From the NCBI RefSeq assembly GCF_000382205.1, contig NZ_KB907788.1, positions 1-64,000 on the forward strand: 64,000 nt of DNA. The letters are read 5' to 3'. Of the stretch, positions 24,979 through 33,825 are shown one piece after another. Source of the DNA: Dyadobacter beijingensis DSM 21582 (GTDB lineage Bacteria > Bacteroidota > Bacteroidia > Cytophagales > Spirosomataceae). The position numbers were made by a program, and so were the translations under genes. The notes beneath the pieces were generated by a model that saw nothing but the letters and a program-made list of their open reading frames with translations, made no database searches and was not told the origin of the DNA. Position 1 is the first letter of the stretch; each line of letters begins with the position of its first letter.

Positions 24979-27018
24979 TCACCCGCCGATAGGCAGAAAA
25001 ATAGAAAACGTAGACCCGGTGCCGGGCGTACTGTTGGCCGTAATGGCGCCGCCGTGGTTCGCCACCACGCGTTCGCAGATAGCCAGGCCGATGCCCGTTC
25101 CAGAATACTGGCTTTTGCCGTGCAGGCGCTGGAACACCTGGAAAATACGGTCGAGATACCGTTCATCGAAACCGATGCCATTATCGGTCACGTCGATCCG
25201 GTAATATTCTGGTGTGGGCCGAAGGGGTGTAACCGATGCGGGCAGCTGGCTCGCCGGCACACGGCTGCCCGTAATATGTACGACGGGCGGTAAGTCCGGC
25301 CGGTGGAATTTGAGTGCGTTCGAAAGCAGGTTTTGAAATAACTGGCCGAGCTGGGATGCGTCGCCTTTGACATCGGCGAGCGGCTCTACACGGATTTGCG
25401 CGTCGGAATCTGCAATCGCAAATTCAAGCGTTTCCAGCACCTGGTCCACAACCCGGTTCAGCGGAACGAGTTTGGCTTCTTCCCTTTGCGTGGATACGCG
25501 CGAGAAATCCAGCAAGTCCTTGATCAGCAAGGCCATACGGCTTGCCGCGGATTGCATCCGACCGATGAAGCCCATTTCCTGCTCCGAGAGCGTGCTCTGC
25601 CGCATGGCCAGCAGGTTGCCAAACTGCTGGATTTTCCGCAGCGGCTCTTGCAGGTCGTGCGACGCCACATAGGCGAAGTTTTGCAGGTTTTCGTTTGAGC
25701 GTTTGAGCAGGCCATTGGCATATTCCAGTTCCAGGTTGCTCGCTTCGAGTTTCTGGTAGCTGCCGGCCAGTTCCTCGGTGCGCTGCATTACCTGCTGCTC
25801 CAGGAGCAGGGTTAGCTCCCGCTGGGCGGTAATGTCCTGCGCGGTGCCTTCGATTTTTGCAAATTCGCCCCGGTCGTCGATGTATATCCGGCCCAGGGTA
25901 TGAATGATCCTTCGGTGGCCATTTTGAGAATGAATGATTGTGCAAATCTGGTCATAACGTTTGCCGATTTCGAGCGAGGCTACCTCGTCGAAGCTGCGGC
26001 GCACCTGCTCGCGATCTGTCTCGGCAATGCACGCCAGGAACGAATCCACGCCAATGACCTGCTCATCGGACCCAAGCCAGTTGGCAACCCTGGGCGACAT
26101 GGTGATTGTGCGCGATGCGGCGTCCAGGCTCCAGGTACCCAGCTCGGCGAGTTCGATCGCGTTGCTCAACGCGGCTTCTTTTTCTACCAGTTCCTGGCGG
26201 GTGAGGTTCAGGTCGGTAATATCGCGGGTGGTGCCGGCGATGGCCTCCACCTCCCCATTTTCGTCGAAAACGGGTGAAAATACATAGTCGTAGATGCGCT
26301 TTCCCAGGGTCGCGTGCGGGAAAGACACTACGCCCCGGATGGATTGTTTCGTAGCCACCACCTGGTCGATTTCGCGTTCGTGCATTTCGGCATGCCAGGG
26401 TTCGTAACCGATTTCCAGCAATCCTTTGCCAATGGAATCCTCCCAGGTGCTGCCCCACATCGAAAGCAGGGCCTTATTAGCATATGTAAAGCGGTAATTG
26501 AGGTCAAAAACATACATTAAGTCGGGCGTGCTGGACGAAATGGTTTCCAGGACACGCTGCTGGCGCTGGATCTGCAAGCGCGCCTCGGCTTCGCTTTCCT
26601 GCACCATTTTTTGTTCGGTTACCTCGTGCGCGAGACCCGCAAAATGGTCGCGGCTCCCGTTTTCCGAAGGGTAGGCACGGCCGTAGAAGCGCACCCAGCG
26701 CAATTTGCCATCGTTTGCGCCGATGGTGCGGTATGTTTCGTCGTACAGGCCGTCGGAACGCGGGTCGACCGCTCGTTGAACGGCGTTGTGCACGCGGTCG
26801 GCGTCCTCGGCATGAATGTGTTTGATGGCCTGCTCGTAGGGGAATACCTGCTGGTTTGTAAGCCCGAAAAGTTCCTGGCAGCGGTCGTCCCAGATCAGCC
26901 GGTTGTTTTTTGTATCGAGTTCCCATACCCCGAACCCGGTGGCCTTCAATGCGAATTCAACGTCGAATTGCTGAAAGTGTGTTGGTCTTGAATCAGGTAG
27001 TTTCTGTTCGATGCTCAT
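24979..27018 (-). CDS. multi-PAS sensor histidine kinase
   Basis: A 679-residue cytoplasmic kinase with no TM helix. Three PAS domains are visible: one at about 20-135 with a PAC segment, one at about 150-270 (TPDLMYVFDLNYRFTYANKA) and one at about 280-400 (LGTWSLDAASRTITMSPRV). A coiled coil leads to the HisKA domain with phospho-His in FAYVASHDLQEPLRKIQQF (about 455), and the HATPase domain carries the N box LLSNALKFH, DNGIGFDE and GTGIGLAICERVV. This is the SHDLQEPLRK phytochrome-type kinase common in Bacteroidota. No response regulator is adjacent, so it is an orphan. Confidence 0.93.
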   Translation of the reverse strand: MSIEQKLPDSRPTHFQQFDVEFALKATGFGVWELDTKNNRLIWDDRCQELFGLTNQQVFPYEQAIKHIHAEDADRVHNAVQRAVDPRSDGLYDETYRTIGANDGKLRWVRFYGRAYPSENGSRDHFAGLAHEVTEQKMVQESEAEARLQIQRQQRVLETISSSTPDLMYVFDLNYRFTYANKALLSMWGSTWEDSIGKGLLEIGYEPWHAEMHEREIDQVVATKQSIRGVVSFPHATLGKRIYDYVFSPVFDENGEVEAIAGTTRDITDLNLTRQELVEKEAALSNAIELAELGTWSLDAASRTITMSPRVANWLGSDEQVIGVDSFLACIAETDREQVRRSFDEVASLEIGKRYDQICTIIHSQNGHRRIIHTLGRIYIDDRGEFAKIEGTAQDITAQRELTLLLEQQVMQRTEELAGSYQKLEASNLELEYANGLLKRSNENLQNFAYVASHDLQEPLRKIQQFGNLLAMRQSTLSEQEMGFIGRMQSAASRMALLIKDLLDFSRVSTQREEAKLVPLNRVVDQVLETLEFAIADSDAQIRVEPLADVKGDASQLGQLFQNLLSNALKFHRPDLPPVVHITGSRVPASQLPASVTPLRPTPEYYRIDVTDNGIGFDERYLDRIFQVFQRLHGKSQYSGTGIGLAICERVVANHGGAITANSTPGTGSTFSIFLPIGG

Positions 27019-27258
27019 ACGGGTAAAAAGTATCGTTCAAAATAAGCGGTAACACTGGTATGCACAGCCGTTACCGGTACAATTTTTGAGCAATATACAT
27101 GCCTCCGTCAACGCGCGCTTATCCGGTTGGCGAAGATGAACGTCCCTGACCAGGGGCAACCTTGAAGACTAGCCTGTTACAGCGAAATCGACAGCGCAGT
27201 ACAGATGTGGTTGTGAGCCTGTAAAAATGCCTTTTGCACCCATTTAACCTATGATTTT

Positions 27259-27681
27259 ATGAAAATTTCTTACCTCCTTCTCCAACTGGCCTTCGCGGTC
27301 GCCCCGCTGGCGGGCATCGCGCAGAATGTTCAGCGCGCATCCGTGCCCGTTGTCAATGCGTCCTATTCCAAAGGCGATATTGGGTATTTTTTTGCCCTAC
27401 GCGACGTGCCGTTGTCTCAGAACCGGTTCATTTTCTCCGCGGACGCATTGAAGAAGGCCGTGTATGTCAATGGCGAAAAGCAGATCCCGCTGAGCCATAC
27501 GATGACCGTTAAGACGGCCAAGGGGTACGATATGTATTTCTCCGCCAACGACTACAATGTCACCCTGGCGCTACGGGACGCCCGCACGACCGACGAAACC
27601 ATTGAATACAAAGGCACGCTGTTCGTGCGCCACGGCTCCGAGAAGCAGAAGATGGCGGTGCACGGGTTTCAGAACAGGTAA
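27259..27681 (+). CDS. hypothetical secreted protein
   Basis: A 140-residue protein with a signal peptide (MKISYLLLQLAFAVAPLAGIAQ) and a soluble mature part of about 118 residues that alternates short predicted strands (VYVNGEKQIPLSHTMTVKTA, MYFSANDYNVTLALRDA). It has no recognised domain and no Cys. A single gene with a free upstream region of 240 bases in which I see no clear promoter motif. Confidence 0.6.
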   Translation: MKISYLLLQLAFAVAPLAGIAQNVQRASVPVVNASYSKGDIGYFFALRDVPLSQNRFIFSADALKKAVYVNGEKQIPLSHTMTVKTAKGYDMYFSANDYNVTLALRDARTTDETIEYKGTLFVRHGSEKQKMAVHGFQNR

Positions 27682-27763
27682 TGCCGATTTTACTGCCGGA
27701 AGGAACTAGCTAGCGGATTTAATGTTTTTTTACTAGCAACGTTCCAAAAGATAGTAGGTAAAC

Positions 27764-28774
27764 ATGGCAGACAAACTCATTCAGAATATACCGTTCTCCA
27801 TCCTCGATCTGGCGCCGATCACGGAGGGGAACAATGCAGGCATTACATTCAAGAACAGTCTCCGGCTCGCCCGGCGGGTTGAGGAACTGGGGTTTAACCG
27901 CTACTGGCTCGCCGAGCACCACAATATGGAAAGCGTGGCCAGCTCGGCTACTTCCGTGCTGATCGGCTACATTGCGGGAGGTACGAATTCGATCCGGGTG
28001 GGAAGCGGCGGCATTATGCTGCCCAACCACGCGCCGCTGGTCGTGGCCGAGCAGTTCGGCACGCTGGCGTCGCTCTATCCGGGGCGCATCGACCTCGGGC
28101 TAGGTCGCGCACCTGGTACTGATCAGGTAACCGCACGTGCGCTCAGGCGCAATTACATGGAGACCGCCCAGGATTTTCCGGAGGATGTGATGGCCCTTCA
28201 AACCTATTTTTCAGCGGAGAACAGCGGCGCGAAGGTACGCGCCATTCCGGGCGAGGGTTTGGACATCCCGATCTGGATCCTGGGTTCGAGTACCGACAGC
28301 GCGCGCCTGGCTGCCCATTTGGGATTGCCCTATGCATTTGCCAGCCATTTCGCACCTGCGCATTTCCTGGAAGCGATCGAACTCTACCGCCGGAATTTCA
28401 GGCCGTCGCAACACCTTGCCCGGCCTTATGTGATGGCTTGTGTGAACGTCATCGCAGCCGACACGAGCGAGGAAGCGGAGCGATTAGCCACCTCCTTCTT
28501 TCAGCTGGCCACCGGGATCATTACCGGCAGGCGCCGGCCATTGCAGCCGCCCGTGGACAGTATGGACGGGCTTTGGGGGGAGTATGAGGAAGCCGCCGTG
28601 CGGCAGATGATGAAATACACGTTCATCGGCGACCGGGGCAGGATCGGGCGGGATCTGGCCTATTTCCAGCAGCGCACCCAGCTCGACGAGCTGATGGTGA
28701 CCAGCCACATTTACGACCCGCAGGCGCGGATACACAGTTACGAGGTGCTAAAAAGCGTGCAGGATGAGCGATAG
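27764..28774 (+). CDS. LLM class flavin-dependent oxidoreductase (luciferase-like)
   Basis: A 336-residue TIM-barrel enzyme of the bacterial luciferase-like superfamily that uses reduced FMN. It starts with [14 protein letters not shown], which marks the YhbW/MsnO8 subgroup, and has [13 protein letters not shown], the [20 protein letters not shown] segment and [10 protein letters not shown], then a C-terminal [12 protein letters not shown]. The alkane or aromatic substrate is unknown and no dedicated flavin reductase is adjacent. Its last codons overlap the next small gene by 11 bases. Confidence 0.92.
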   Translation: MADKLIQNIPFSILDLAPITEGNNAGITFKNSLRLARRVEELGFNRYWLAEHHNMESVASSATSVLIGYIAGGTNSIRVGSGGIMLPNHAPLVVAEQFGTLASLYPGRIDLGLGRAPGTDQVTARALRRNYMETAQDFPEDVMALQTYFSAENSGAKVRAIPGEGLDIPIWILGSSTDSARLAAHLGLPYAFASHFAPAHFLEAIELYRRNFRPSQHLARPYVMACVNVIAADTSEEAERLATSFFQLATGIITGRRRPLQPPVDSMDGLWGEYEEAAVRQMMKYTFIGDRGRIGRDLAYFQQRTQLDELMVTSHIYDPQARIHSYEVLKSVQDER

Positions 28775-29009
28775 AATGGATGAAACGATCATGCTGCCGG
28801 TAGCGTACCAGGGCGAGGTGCATGAGTTCCCGCTGACCATTGTGCCGCTGGGCTATACGTACCAGCTACATATCCTGGTGGAGGGCAGGAACCTTATTTT
28901 TGAAAAAGACGATCAGGGCGAGTACCGGGCGATCGACACGGAGCAGCGTCAGGCGGCTTTCAGCAAGGGACTGGTGGCCGCCATTGTGAATACGTTACAG
29001 GCGTTATAG
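28764..29009 (+). CDS. hypothetical small protein
   Basis: An 81-residue soluble protein without signal peptide or Cys. It overlaps the flavin-dependent oxidoreductase gene by 11 bases, so it is translationally coupled to it. The sequence alternates short strands ([36 protein letters not shown]) with a C-terminal helix ([19 protein letters not shown]), which suggests a small alpha/beta fold, but I do not recognise a family. A strong terminator follows, closing this two-gene unit. Confidence 0.65.
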   Translation: MSDRMDETIMLPVAYQGEVHEFPLTIVPLGYTYQLHILVEGRNLIFEKDDQGEYRAIDTEQRQAAFSKGLVAAIVNTLQAL

Positions 29010-29018
29010 GCGCCCAAT

Positions 29019-29053
29019 AAAAATGCCCGGCTGTATAACAGCCGGGCATTTTG
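29019..29053. terminator. bidirectional intrinsic terminator
   Basis: AAAATGCCCGGCTGT and ACAGCCGGGCATTTT form a perfect 15-base stem with a three-base loop, with T-rich flanks on both strands. It lies between the converging oxidoreductase unit and the leftward lipoprotein gene and can serve both. Confidence 0.88.
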
Positions 29054-29062
29054 CATATCCAT

Positions 29063-29632
29063 CTACTGGCCGAGCAGCCGCACAGCGTGGTAAATATTCA
29101 CTTTCAGCGGATTGTCGCCGAGGACCTCGACGAGGTAGTGCTTGCCGGCCGGTGTTTTGCAGGCGATGACGGTTTTGGCGGGCATGTAGTTGGTCCAGAA
29201 AGCCGACCCTTCCGGAGCGTTCGCGATCGGATACTGGTTGAACTGCAATGCGCCCAAGGACGCTGGTGTAACCGTAGAAATATCCACAATACCCAGGTTG
29301 CTGAATGCAACTTTGACGGGCTTCAATGCAGAGTAGCATCCGTAGGCGCCCCAGCTGATATCGCCTTCGCCGGCCGCCGTAATGGCAAACGGGCTGAGCA
29401 GGTTGAAGCCTTTTTCCTGCGGCACGGTCAGCGTTTGCGCTACCCGCCAGGCGGATGCTTTGGTCGGCAACTGGATCGTCGCGCCCGAAGATGCTTCACG
29501 GGCATTCGCGGATGCATAGGCTTGCTCGCTCGCATAGCCATTCTCCGCAGGTACCGGCTCGTCGGCGTTATTGCAATTCAACAGGATTACCGACAAAGCC
29601 AGCACGGAGATACTTTTCAAGAGATTTTTCAT
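29063..29632 (-). CDS. hypothetical lipoprotein
   Basis: A 189-residue lipoprotein: MKNLLKSISVLALSVILLNC ends in a lipobox Cys at residue 20. An Ala-rich linker (about 30-50) leads to a compact beta-rich domain (WRVAQTLTVPQEKGFNLLSP, VKVAFSNLGIVDIS, WTNYMPAKTVIACKTPAGK, HYLVEVLGDNPLKVNIYHAV) that I cannot assign. The conserved Cys pair (one in the middle, one near 160) could form a disulphide. It is transcribed alone; a possible promoter lies upstream with TTTG at 29717-29714 and a -7-like TACTAATA 19 bases downstream of it. Confidence 0.65.
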   Translation of the reverse strand: MKNLLKSISVLALSVILLNCNNADEPVPAENGYASEQAYASANAREASSGATIQLPTKASAWRVAQTLTVPQEKGFNLLSPFAITAAGEGDISWGAYGCYSALKPVKVAFSNLGIVDISTVTPASLGALQFNQYPIANAPEGSAFWTNYMPAKTVIACKTPAGKHYLVEVLGDNPLKVNIYHAVRLLGQ

Positions 29633-29970
29633 GACTAATAAATTTGTTTTGTTATATTTTATAAAAACGCATGTACTGCAAGGCGGTATTAGTAGTACTA
29701 TACTATCTTAGGTCAAAGCTTCTCTGATTGCTCAGTATTCCGATAATTATGTGCTATTTTCCGCTTTACGGATGCAAAACAACTACCCGTTTTTGACAAA
29801 ACAATGCGCTGCCGTTTAATTTGATTTGCCGGTAAAATGCAATTTTTGAACTTCGTAAATTTACCCGGCTGCATACCAGGTAAATGTCCGGGGTGGTTTG
29901 CGTAGATTTCCCCTAAAACAGAAAACCCCGGGGTATATGCCCCAGGGTTTGTTGCCGGCTATCGTTTCAA
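29633..29970. other. intergenic region with leader and terminator
   Basis: A 338-base gap without a gene. The left part is AT-rich and should hold the promoter of the leftward lipoprotein gene. The middle part is GC-poor without evident ORF. The right end holds the terminator of the leftward DoxX gene (29922-29950). I see no RNA gene or riboswitch-like structure in it. Confidence 0.6.
29922..29950 (-). terminator. terminator of the DoxX-like gene
   Basis: AAACCCCGGGG and CCCCAGGGTTT pair across a short TATATG loop about 20 bases beyond the stop of the leftward DoxX-like gene. On the minus strand the stem is followed by TTTTC. Moderately strong. Confidence 0.65.
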
Positions 29971-30360
29971 TTATTTGTCGGAAGTGCTTTTCAGCGCCCA
30001 GGCCACCAATAGCGGCTGGAAGAACAGACGCGCGAAGCGCTTGTTATCCGTATCCAAGCCGAAAGCGCTTTTTTCATTGACATACTGGGCGATATTACCG
30101 GGGAACACCGCTGTGAAAAACGCGCCGGCAATTTTTCCGACCTGCTCGCGGTACTTTTTCGGGGCGACGATCAGCGCACTGCCCAGCGCAATTTCCGCAA
30201 TACCCGAGTACACGACCGTGTCATCCTTTTTCAAAGGGATAGCATCCGGCACCTGCGCCTGAAATTCCTTTCTTTTAAACGTCAAATGGCTGATCCCCGC
30301 AAATACGAGCCCTGCGCCCAGTAATATCCTCCCGACTGATTTTAGCTGTTGTTCTTGCAT
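29971..30360 (-). CDS. DoxX-like membrane protein
   Basis: A 129-residue protein with about four hydrophobic segments (VGRILLGAGLVFAGISHLTF, VYSGIAEIALGSALIVAP, IAGAFFTAVFPGNIAQYVNE, FFQPLLVAWALKS). The NIAQYV and FQPLLVAWAL segments are typical of DoxX/DoxD-type small membrane proteins that follow the AGISHF motif (here AGISHLTF). These are often linked to quinone or thiosulphate oxidation, but most members are uncharacterised. It is divergent from the YdeI-like gene. Confidence 0.75.
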   Translation of the reverse strand: MQEQQLKSVGRILLGAGLVFAGISHLTFKRKEFQAQVPDAIPLKKDDTVVYSGIAEIALGSALIVAPKKYREQVGKIAGAFFTAVFPGNIAQYVNEKSAFGLDTDNKRFARLFFQPLLVAWALKSTSDK

Positions 30361-30566
30361 GACAGGTTTGTTTTTGAAACCTCATTCCCCGGAAGCATAA
30401 TGCTTGACGTGCGAGGTTGTGATGGCTGATATTTTGTTGAATAACCGGCATGCACAATATCCGTGCCTTCCGGGCGGTCACTATCACAAAAAGCGCCGCT
30501 GCGATGCGTCAAAATCGCGGAGAAATGCCTTTCTTCGAAAAAACATGTTTTTGCAAAGCAGATAAA

Positions 30567-31169
30567 ATGGCCACCAGGGAGACAAAAATTTTCACGCCGG
30601 CCAACCGGCAGGAATGGCGGGATTGGTTACAGCAAAACCATTCCGTGGAAAATTCGGTGTGGCTGGTTTATTATAAAAAGACCGCCGGCATTTCGACGAT
30701 CACCTGGAGTGAGGCTGTGGATGAGGCCCTTTGCTTTGGCTGGATCGACAGCCTTGCCCGGCCGCTGGACGACGACCGATACATGCAGTTTTTCAGCAAA
30801 AGAAAACCCCGGGGCGGCTGGTCGAAAATCAATAAGGAGAAAATCCGGAAGTTGACCGAGGAAGGATTGATGATGCAGGCCGGACTGGACGCCATCGAAG
30901 CAGCCAAGCAGAATGGCTCCTGGGAAATACTGGATCGCGTGGAGGAATTGATCGTGCCGGAAGACCTCCGGAATGCATTCGCGAAGAGCCCTGCCGCCGA
31001 CTCGTTTTTTCAAAAATTGAGCCGGTCCGACCGGCGGAACCTGCTGCAATGGATCGCTTTTGCGAAGCGGGAAGAAACGCGGCGAAACCGGATCGGGGAG
31101 ATCATTGAATACTGCGGGCAGAATTTGAAACCTAAAATTTTGAAATGGGAGAAAAAGGCCCGGGAGTGA
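30567..31169 (+). CDS. YdeI/OmpD-associated family protein
   Basis: A 200-residue soluble protein. It has the family opening FTPANRQEWRDWLQQNHSVE, the signature WLVYYKKTAG and TWSEAVDEALCFGWIDS, RPRGGWSKINKEKIRKL and the C-terminal ETRRNRIGEIIEYCGQN. Members are linked to resistance to polycationic peptides in Bacillus (YdeI) and are otherwise uncharacterised. The ATG at 30567 is chosen because the conserved domain begins there; an upstream extension of 39 codons lacks family similarity. Confidence 0.88.
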   Translation: MATRETKIFTPANRQEWRDWLQQNHSVENSVWLVYYKKTAGISTITWSEAVDEALCFGWIDSLARPLDDDRYMQFFSKRKPRGGWSKINKEKIRKLTEEGLMMQAGLDAIEAAKQNGSWEILDRVEELIVPEDLRNAFAKSPAADSFFQKLSRSDRRNLLQWIAFAKREETRRNRIGEIIEYCGQNLKPKILKWEKKARE

Positions 31170-31194
31170 TTACCGGGCAGGTTTCGGGCGTTTG

Positions 31195-31214
31195 TTAATT
31201 AGAATTAATCTAAA
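31195..31214. promoter_or_regulatory. AT-rich palindrome before the ECF sigma operon
   Basis: TTAGA and TCTAA (31199-31203 and 31209-31213) flank a five-base spacer, with TTAA extending upstream. It is about 40 bases before the sigma-factor start and shares the core TTAwTTAGAAT with a site before the TonB receptor gene at 33711. It resembles the AT-rich operators of Fur-type iron regulators, but the regulator is not identified. Confidence 0.4.
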
Positions 31215-31252
31215 AAGGCTTAACTTGCCGGCGATTTATACATTGCAAGATT

Positions 31253-31792
31253 ATGCCGGGCCTCCATTTGAACGCTGATTCAAAGCTCTTGAACGACTCT
31301 TCCTTTACGAATATCTATAACGAATACTGGGAAAAGGTGTTCGTTGTTTGCTATTCGAACCTGAAAGACGTGGAGGTAGCCAAGGAACTGACGCAGGAGA
31401 TTTTTAAATCCATCTGGGAGCGTCGTCATCAGCTGGTTTTTACCGAGTCGGTAGAGCGTTACCTCGTTCGGTCGGCGAAGTTGAAGGTGTTTGAGTATAT
31501 CCGGAACAAACAGATCCGCGTGGCGCATTTACGTAACATTGCGACTGCCAACACCGGCCATGCCAACGTTACGGAGGACCTTGTCATGCACCAGCATTTG
31601 TCGGACCGGCTCAAAGCGCTCATCGACGGCTTGCCCGGCCATTGCCAGCGCGTTTTCCGTATGAGCCGCGAACAGGGTATGACCAACAAGGAAATCGCCG
31701 GTATCCTCGTCATTTCGGAGCGGACGGTGGAGTACCATCTTTCCAATGCACTCCGGCTGCTGCGCTCGGGGCTGAAAGATTACGCGATCTAG
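31253..31792 (+). CDS. ECF-type RNA polymerase sigma factor
   Basis: A 179-residue sigma-70 family protein of Bacteroidota type. Region 2 shows FTNIYNEYWEKVFVVCYSN and VAKELTQEIFKSIWERR; region 4 is the C-terminal HTH with FRMSREQGMTNKEIAGI and SERTVEYHLSNALRLLRSGL. It stands first in a three-gene unit with a membrane anti-sigma-like protein (67 bases downstream) and a lipoprotein. Such sigma factors commonly control uptake receptors in this phylum. Confidence 0.92.
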   Translation: MPGLHLNADSKLLNDSSFTNIYNEYWEKVFVVCYSNLKDVEVAKELTQEIFKSIWERRHQLVFTESVERYLVRSAKLKVFEYIRNKQIRVAHLRNIATANTGHANVTEDLVMHQHLSDRLKALIDGLPGHCQRVFRMSREQGMTNKEIAGILVISERTVEYHLSNALRLLRSGLKDYAI

Positions 31793-31859
31793 CGGGGCGG
31801 CACGCCCAATCCTTTGATTTGACACCCGTCAGCCGTAGTTTTACATTTTATCCAGATCC

Positions 31860-32480
31860 ATGAACATTTCCCAAGCCTTAATCGAAAAGTACCATCAGGG
31901 CCTTTGCACTGCCGAGGAAAAGGCCGCTGTGGAGCAATGGCTCGACGATGCCGATGAACCGGGGCTCGATTTTCCGGCAGCGCTTTCGAAGGAGGAAATC
32001 AAAATGGAGATCTGGGACGGCTTGCGTGCAGAGGTTACCCACAGCAAGTCGCCCAAAGTGTGGTGGAAATATGCGGGTATGGTTGCGGCGGCGGTGGTAA
32101 TTCTTGTTTCGGGTGTCATGTATGTCCAAAAATCTACGCCGGAAGTTTCCGTTGCAGCAGGCAATGCCCCGTCTTCCGAGGCGCTGCAAATCGAATATGG
32201 TACCGAAAGCGGTGCGGAATACAGCCAGGAGACACAAATGCTCAACTTCTGCGGGGTTATCAAAATCACGCCCAGAAAAAATATGAAACTGTCGTTCACA
32301 AGCATTTGCGACGGGAAGCGGGAAACGGTGCGGGAAATGGACGTGAAAGGCGGTACTACCTATTTCGCAATGGATGTGAAAGACCAGAACTCTTCGCAGC
32401 TGATTGTGATGGATAAAAGCCTGGTGGACGAACTGCCGCCCATTTTGCAGAATTCCCTGATCGCCCAATTCGGTATATAA
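31860..32480 (+). CDS. membrane anti-sigma-like protein
   Basis: A 206-residue single-pass membrane protein. The N-terminal cytoplasmic part (ISQALIEKYHQGLCTAEEKAAVEQWLDD, about 3-30) is the short helical segment of FecR-like anti-sigma factors; one TM helix lies at about 67-90 (WWKYAGMVAAAVVILVSGVM). The periplasmic part (about 95-206) is a small beta-rich domain with two Cys that does not match the usual FecR domain. Its place directly after the ECF sigma gene makes an anti-sigma role likely (inference). The next gene starts 12 bases downstream. Confidence 0.72.
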   Translation: MNISQALIEKYHQGLCTAEEKAAVEQWLDDADEPGLDFPAALSKEEIKMEIWDGLRAEVTHSKSPKVWWKYAGMVAAAVVILVSGVMYVQKSTPEVSVAAGNAPSSEALQIEYGTESGAEYSQETQMLNFCGVIKITPRKNMKLSFTSICDGKRETVREMDVKGGTTYFAMDVKDQNSSQLIVMDKSLVDELPPILQNSLIAQFGI

Positions 32481-32492
32481 TTGATTTCCTGA

Positions 32493-33710
32493 ATGCTACG
32501 TTGGACAAAAGCAGCCATCTTTTCATTTGTATCACTCCTTTTTTGCGCGTCGCTCGCCGGTTGCAGCCATAGCGGCGATGCCCGAATCAAGCGGTACAGT
32601 ATCGTTACAGGATCGGTGGACGGGGGGCTTTACATTTATCAAACGGACAATCTCGATTCGGGGGCGGTCGATCCCATTGCGCAGGGCGTGAAGCTCGCGG
32701 GCCCCCCGAGAATCTGGTATTACCTGCTCGTACGCGACGGGTTTTACTATTATGTGGACTCCAAGTCGGAGTATTTCGTCAAGGCGCAGGTGCGCGACGA
32801 GCGCTTCGTTCACCTCGATTCCGTCCATGTTCCCGATTTCAGCTATCCCGACAATGCACTTTTTACAGACGGCGACACGGCATTCCTTGTGAGCCACAGC
32901 ATGGGTGTGAAGCCCAAATTGTTTGCCAAAGTCAATACGGGCACGATGCAGGCGACCATCGGTACATTGCCGCTCCCTCACCCGGAAAAGCCGTTCGATA
33001 ATATGTCCGTCGGCTTCGAAATGTGGCGGGAAGGGCATTTGTGGATGGGGTATACCTACCATTATGCCAACCGGACAATGGGTTACGGCTCGTCGGATAC
33101 AGTGTATGTGGCGCGTATGACGTACCCCGGCCTGGCACTGGAACATGTAGACAAGGACCCGCGCTCGACCTACCCGGGCAATGTGAACACGGCCCAGCAA
33201 AATACATTTGCCGACGAGGCGGGCGACTTCTACTTCATGTCGAGCCCGGGCATTGTCCGCGGCGCCAATCCCGATCAGCCTACCGGCATTTACCGGATCA
33301 AAAAAGGCGGAATGGGCATAGACAGCGCGTATTTTTTCAACGTTTCGGCCTCGCCGGTGCAGAACCACGCCTATGGGCTCTGGTACCTGGGCAATCACAA
33401 AGCGTTGCTCAGAAGCGAACGAAAGGACCTGTTCAAAACCTACAAAGAGCATTACATGGTGCCGCAAATGGAGTATTACGAGGTGGATCTGCTGACCCGG
33501 CAGGTGCGTAAGCTGGATTTGCCGCTCGACCGCGGCAGCTCGCGCACATGCGTGCTCGTGCAAGGGGAAAAAGCCTATATTACGATTAATGACGGCAAGG
33601 GGAATAACGACGTCTGGATCTACCGCGCCGCCAGCCGTTCGCTCACCAAAGGACTGCATTTGAAAGGTAATGTCGATTACATCTACCGAATCGATCGGCT
33701 CTACGAATGA
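32493..33710 (+). CDS. DUF4374-like propeller lipoprotein
   Basis: A 405-residue lipoprotein: MLRWTKAAIFSFVSLLFCASLAGC has a lipobox Cys at residue 24. The mature part is made of repeating beta-sheet blades (TGSVDGGLYIYQTDN, DGFYYYVDSKSEYFVKAQ, DTAFLVSHSMG, DFYFMSSPGIVR, GIYRIKKGGMGID, AYITINDGKGNNDVWIYRAA), the pattern of a beta-propeller. It is a paralogue of the DUF4374 protein encoded at 36218, with matching IYRIKKG, AYI and YIYRIDRL elements. It is co-transcribed with a sigma/anti-sigma pair, so it may sense or bind a ligand for that switch (inference). Confidence 0.75.
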   Translation: MLRWTKAAIFSFVSLLFCASLAGCSHSGDARIKRYSIVTGSVDGGLYIYQTDNLDSGAVDPIAQGVKLAGPPRIWYYLLVRDGFYYYVDSKSEYFVKAQVRDERFVHLDSVHVPDFSYPDNALFTDGDTAFLVSHSMGVKPKLFAKVNTGTMQATIGTLPLPHPEKPFDNMSVGFEMWREGHLWMGYTYHYANRTMGYGSSDTVYVARMTYPGLALEHVDKDPRSTYPGNVNTAQQNTFADEAGDFYFMSSPGIVRGANPDQPTGIYRIKKGGMGIDSAYFFNVSASPVQNHAYGLWYLGNHKALLRSERKDLFKTYKEHYMVPQMEYYEVDLLTRQVRKLDLPLDRGSSRTCVLVQGEKAYITINDGKGNNDVWIYRAASRSLTKGLHLKGNVDYIYRIDRLYE

Positions 33711-33729
33711 TTATTTAGAATAATTAAAA
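33711..33729. promoter_or_regulatory. AT-rich motif before the TonB receptor unit
   Basis: TTATTTAGAATAATTAAAA begins directly after the stop codon of the upstream lipoprotein gene and contains the palindrome TTATT-TAG-AATAA. It shares the core TTAwTTAGAATwA with the site before the sigma operon at 31195. It lies about 100 bases upstream of the receptor start. Confidence 0.38.
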
Positions 33730-33825
33730 TTTTTTTCGATTTCCACTGTGGCAGGGCTTCGGTTGTGCAACTAGGGTCGCAAAGTCAGAAACAAGCTGTT
33801 CTGACAGGCAACTTTGGTTTGTAGC

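Noticed and set aside
32532-33659. 375-codon minus-strand frame opposite the propeller lipoprotein
   Set aside because: Antisense shadow of a gene with a lipobox and recognisable blades.
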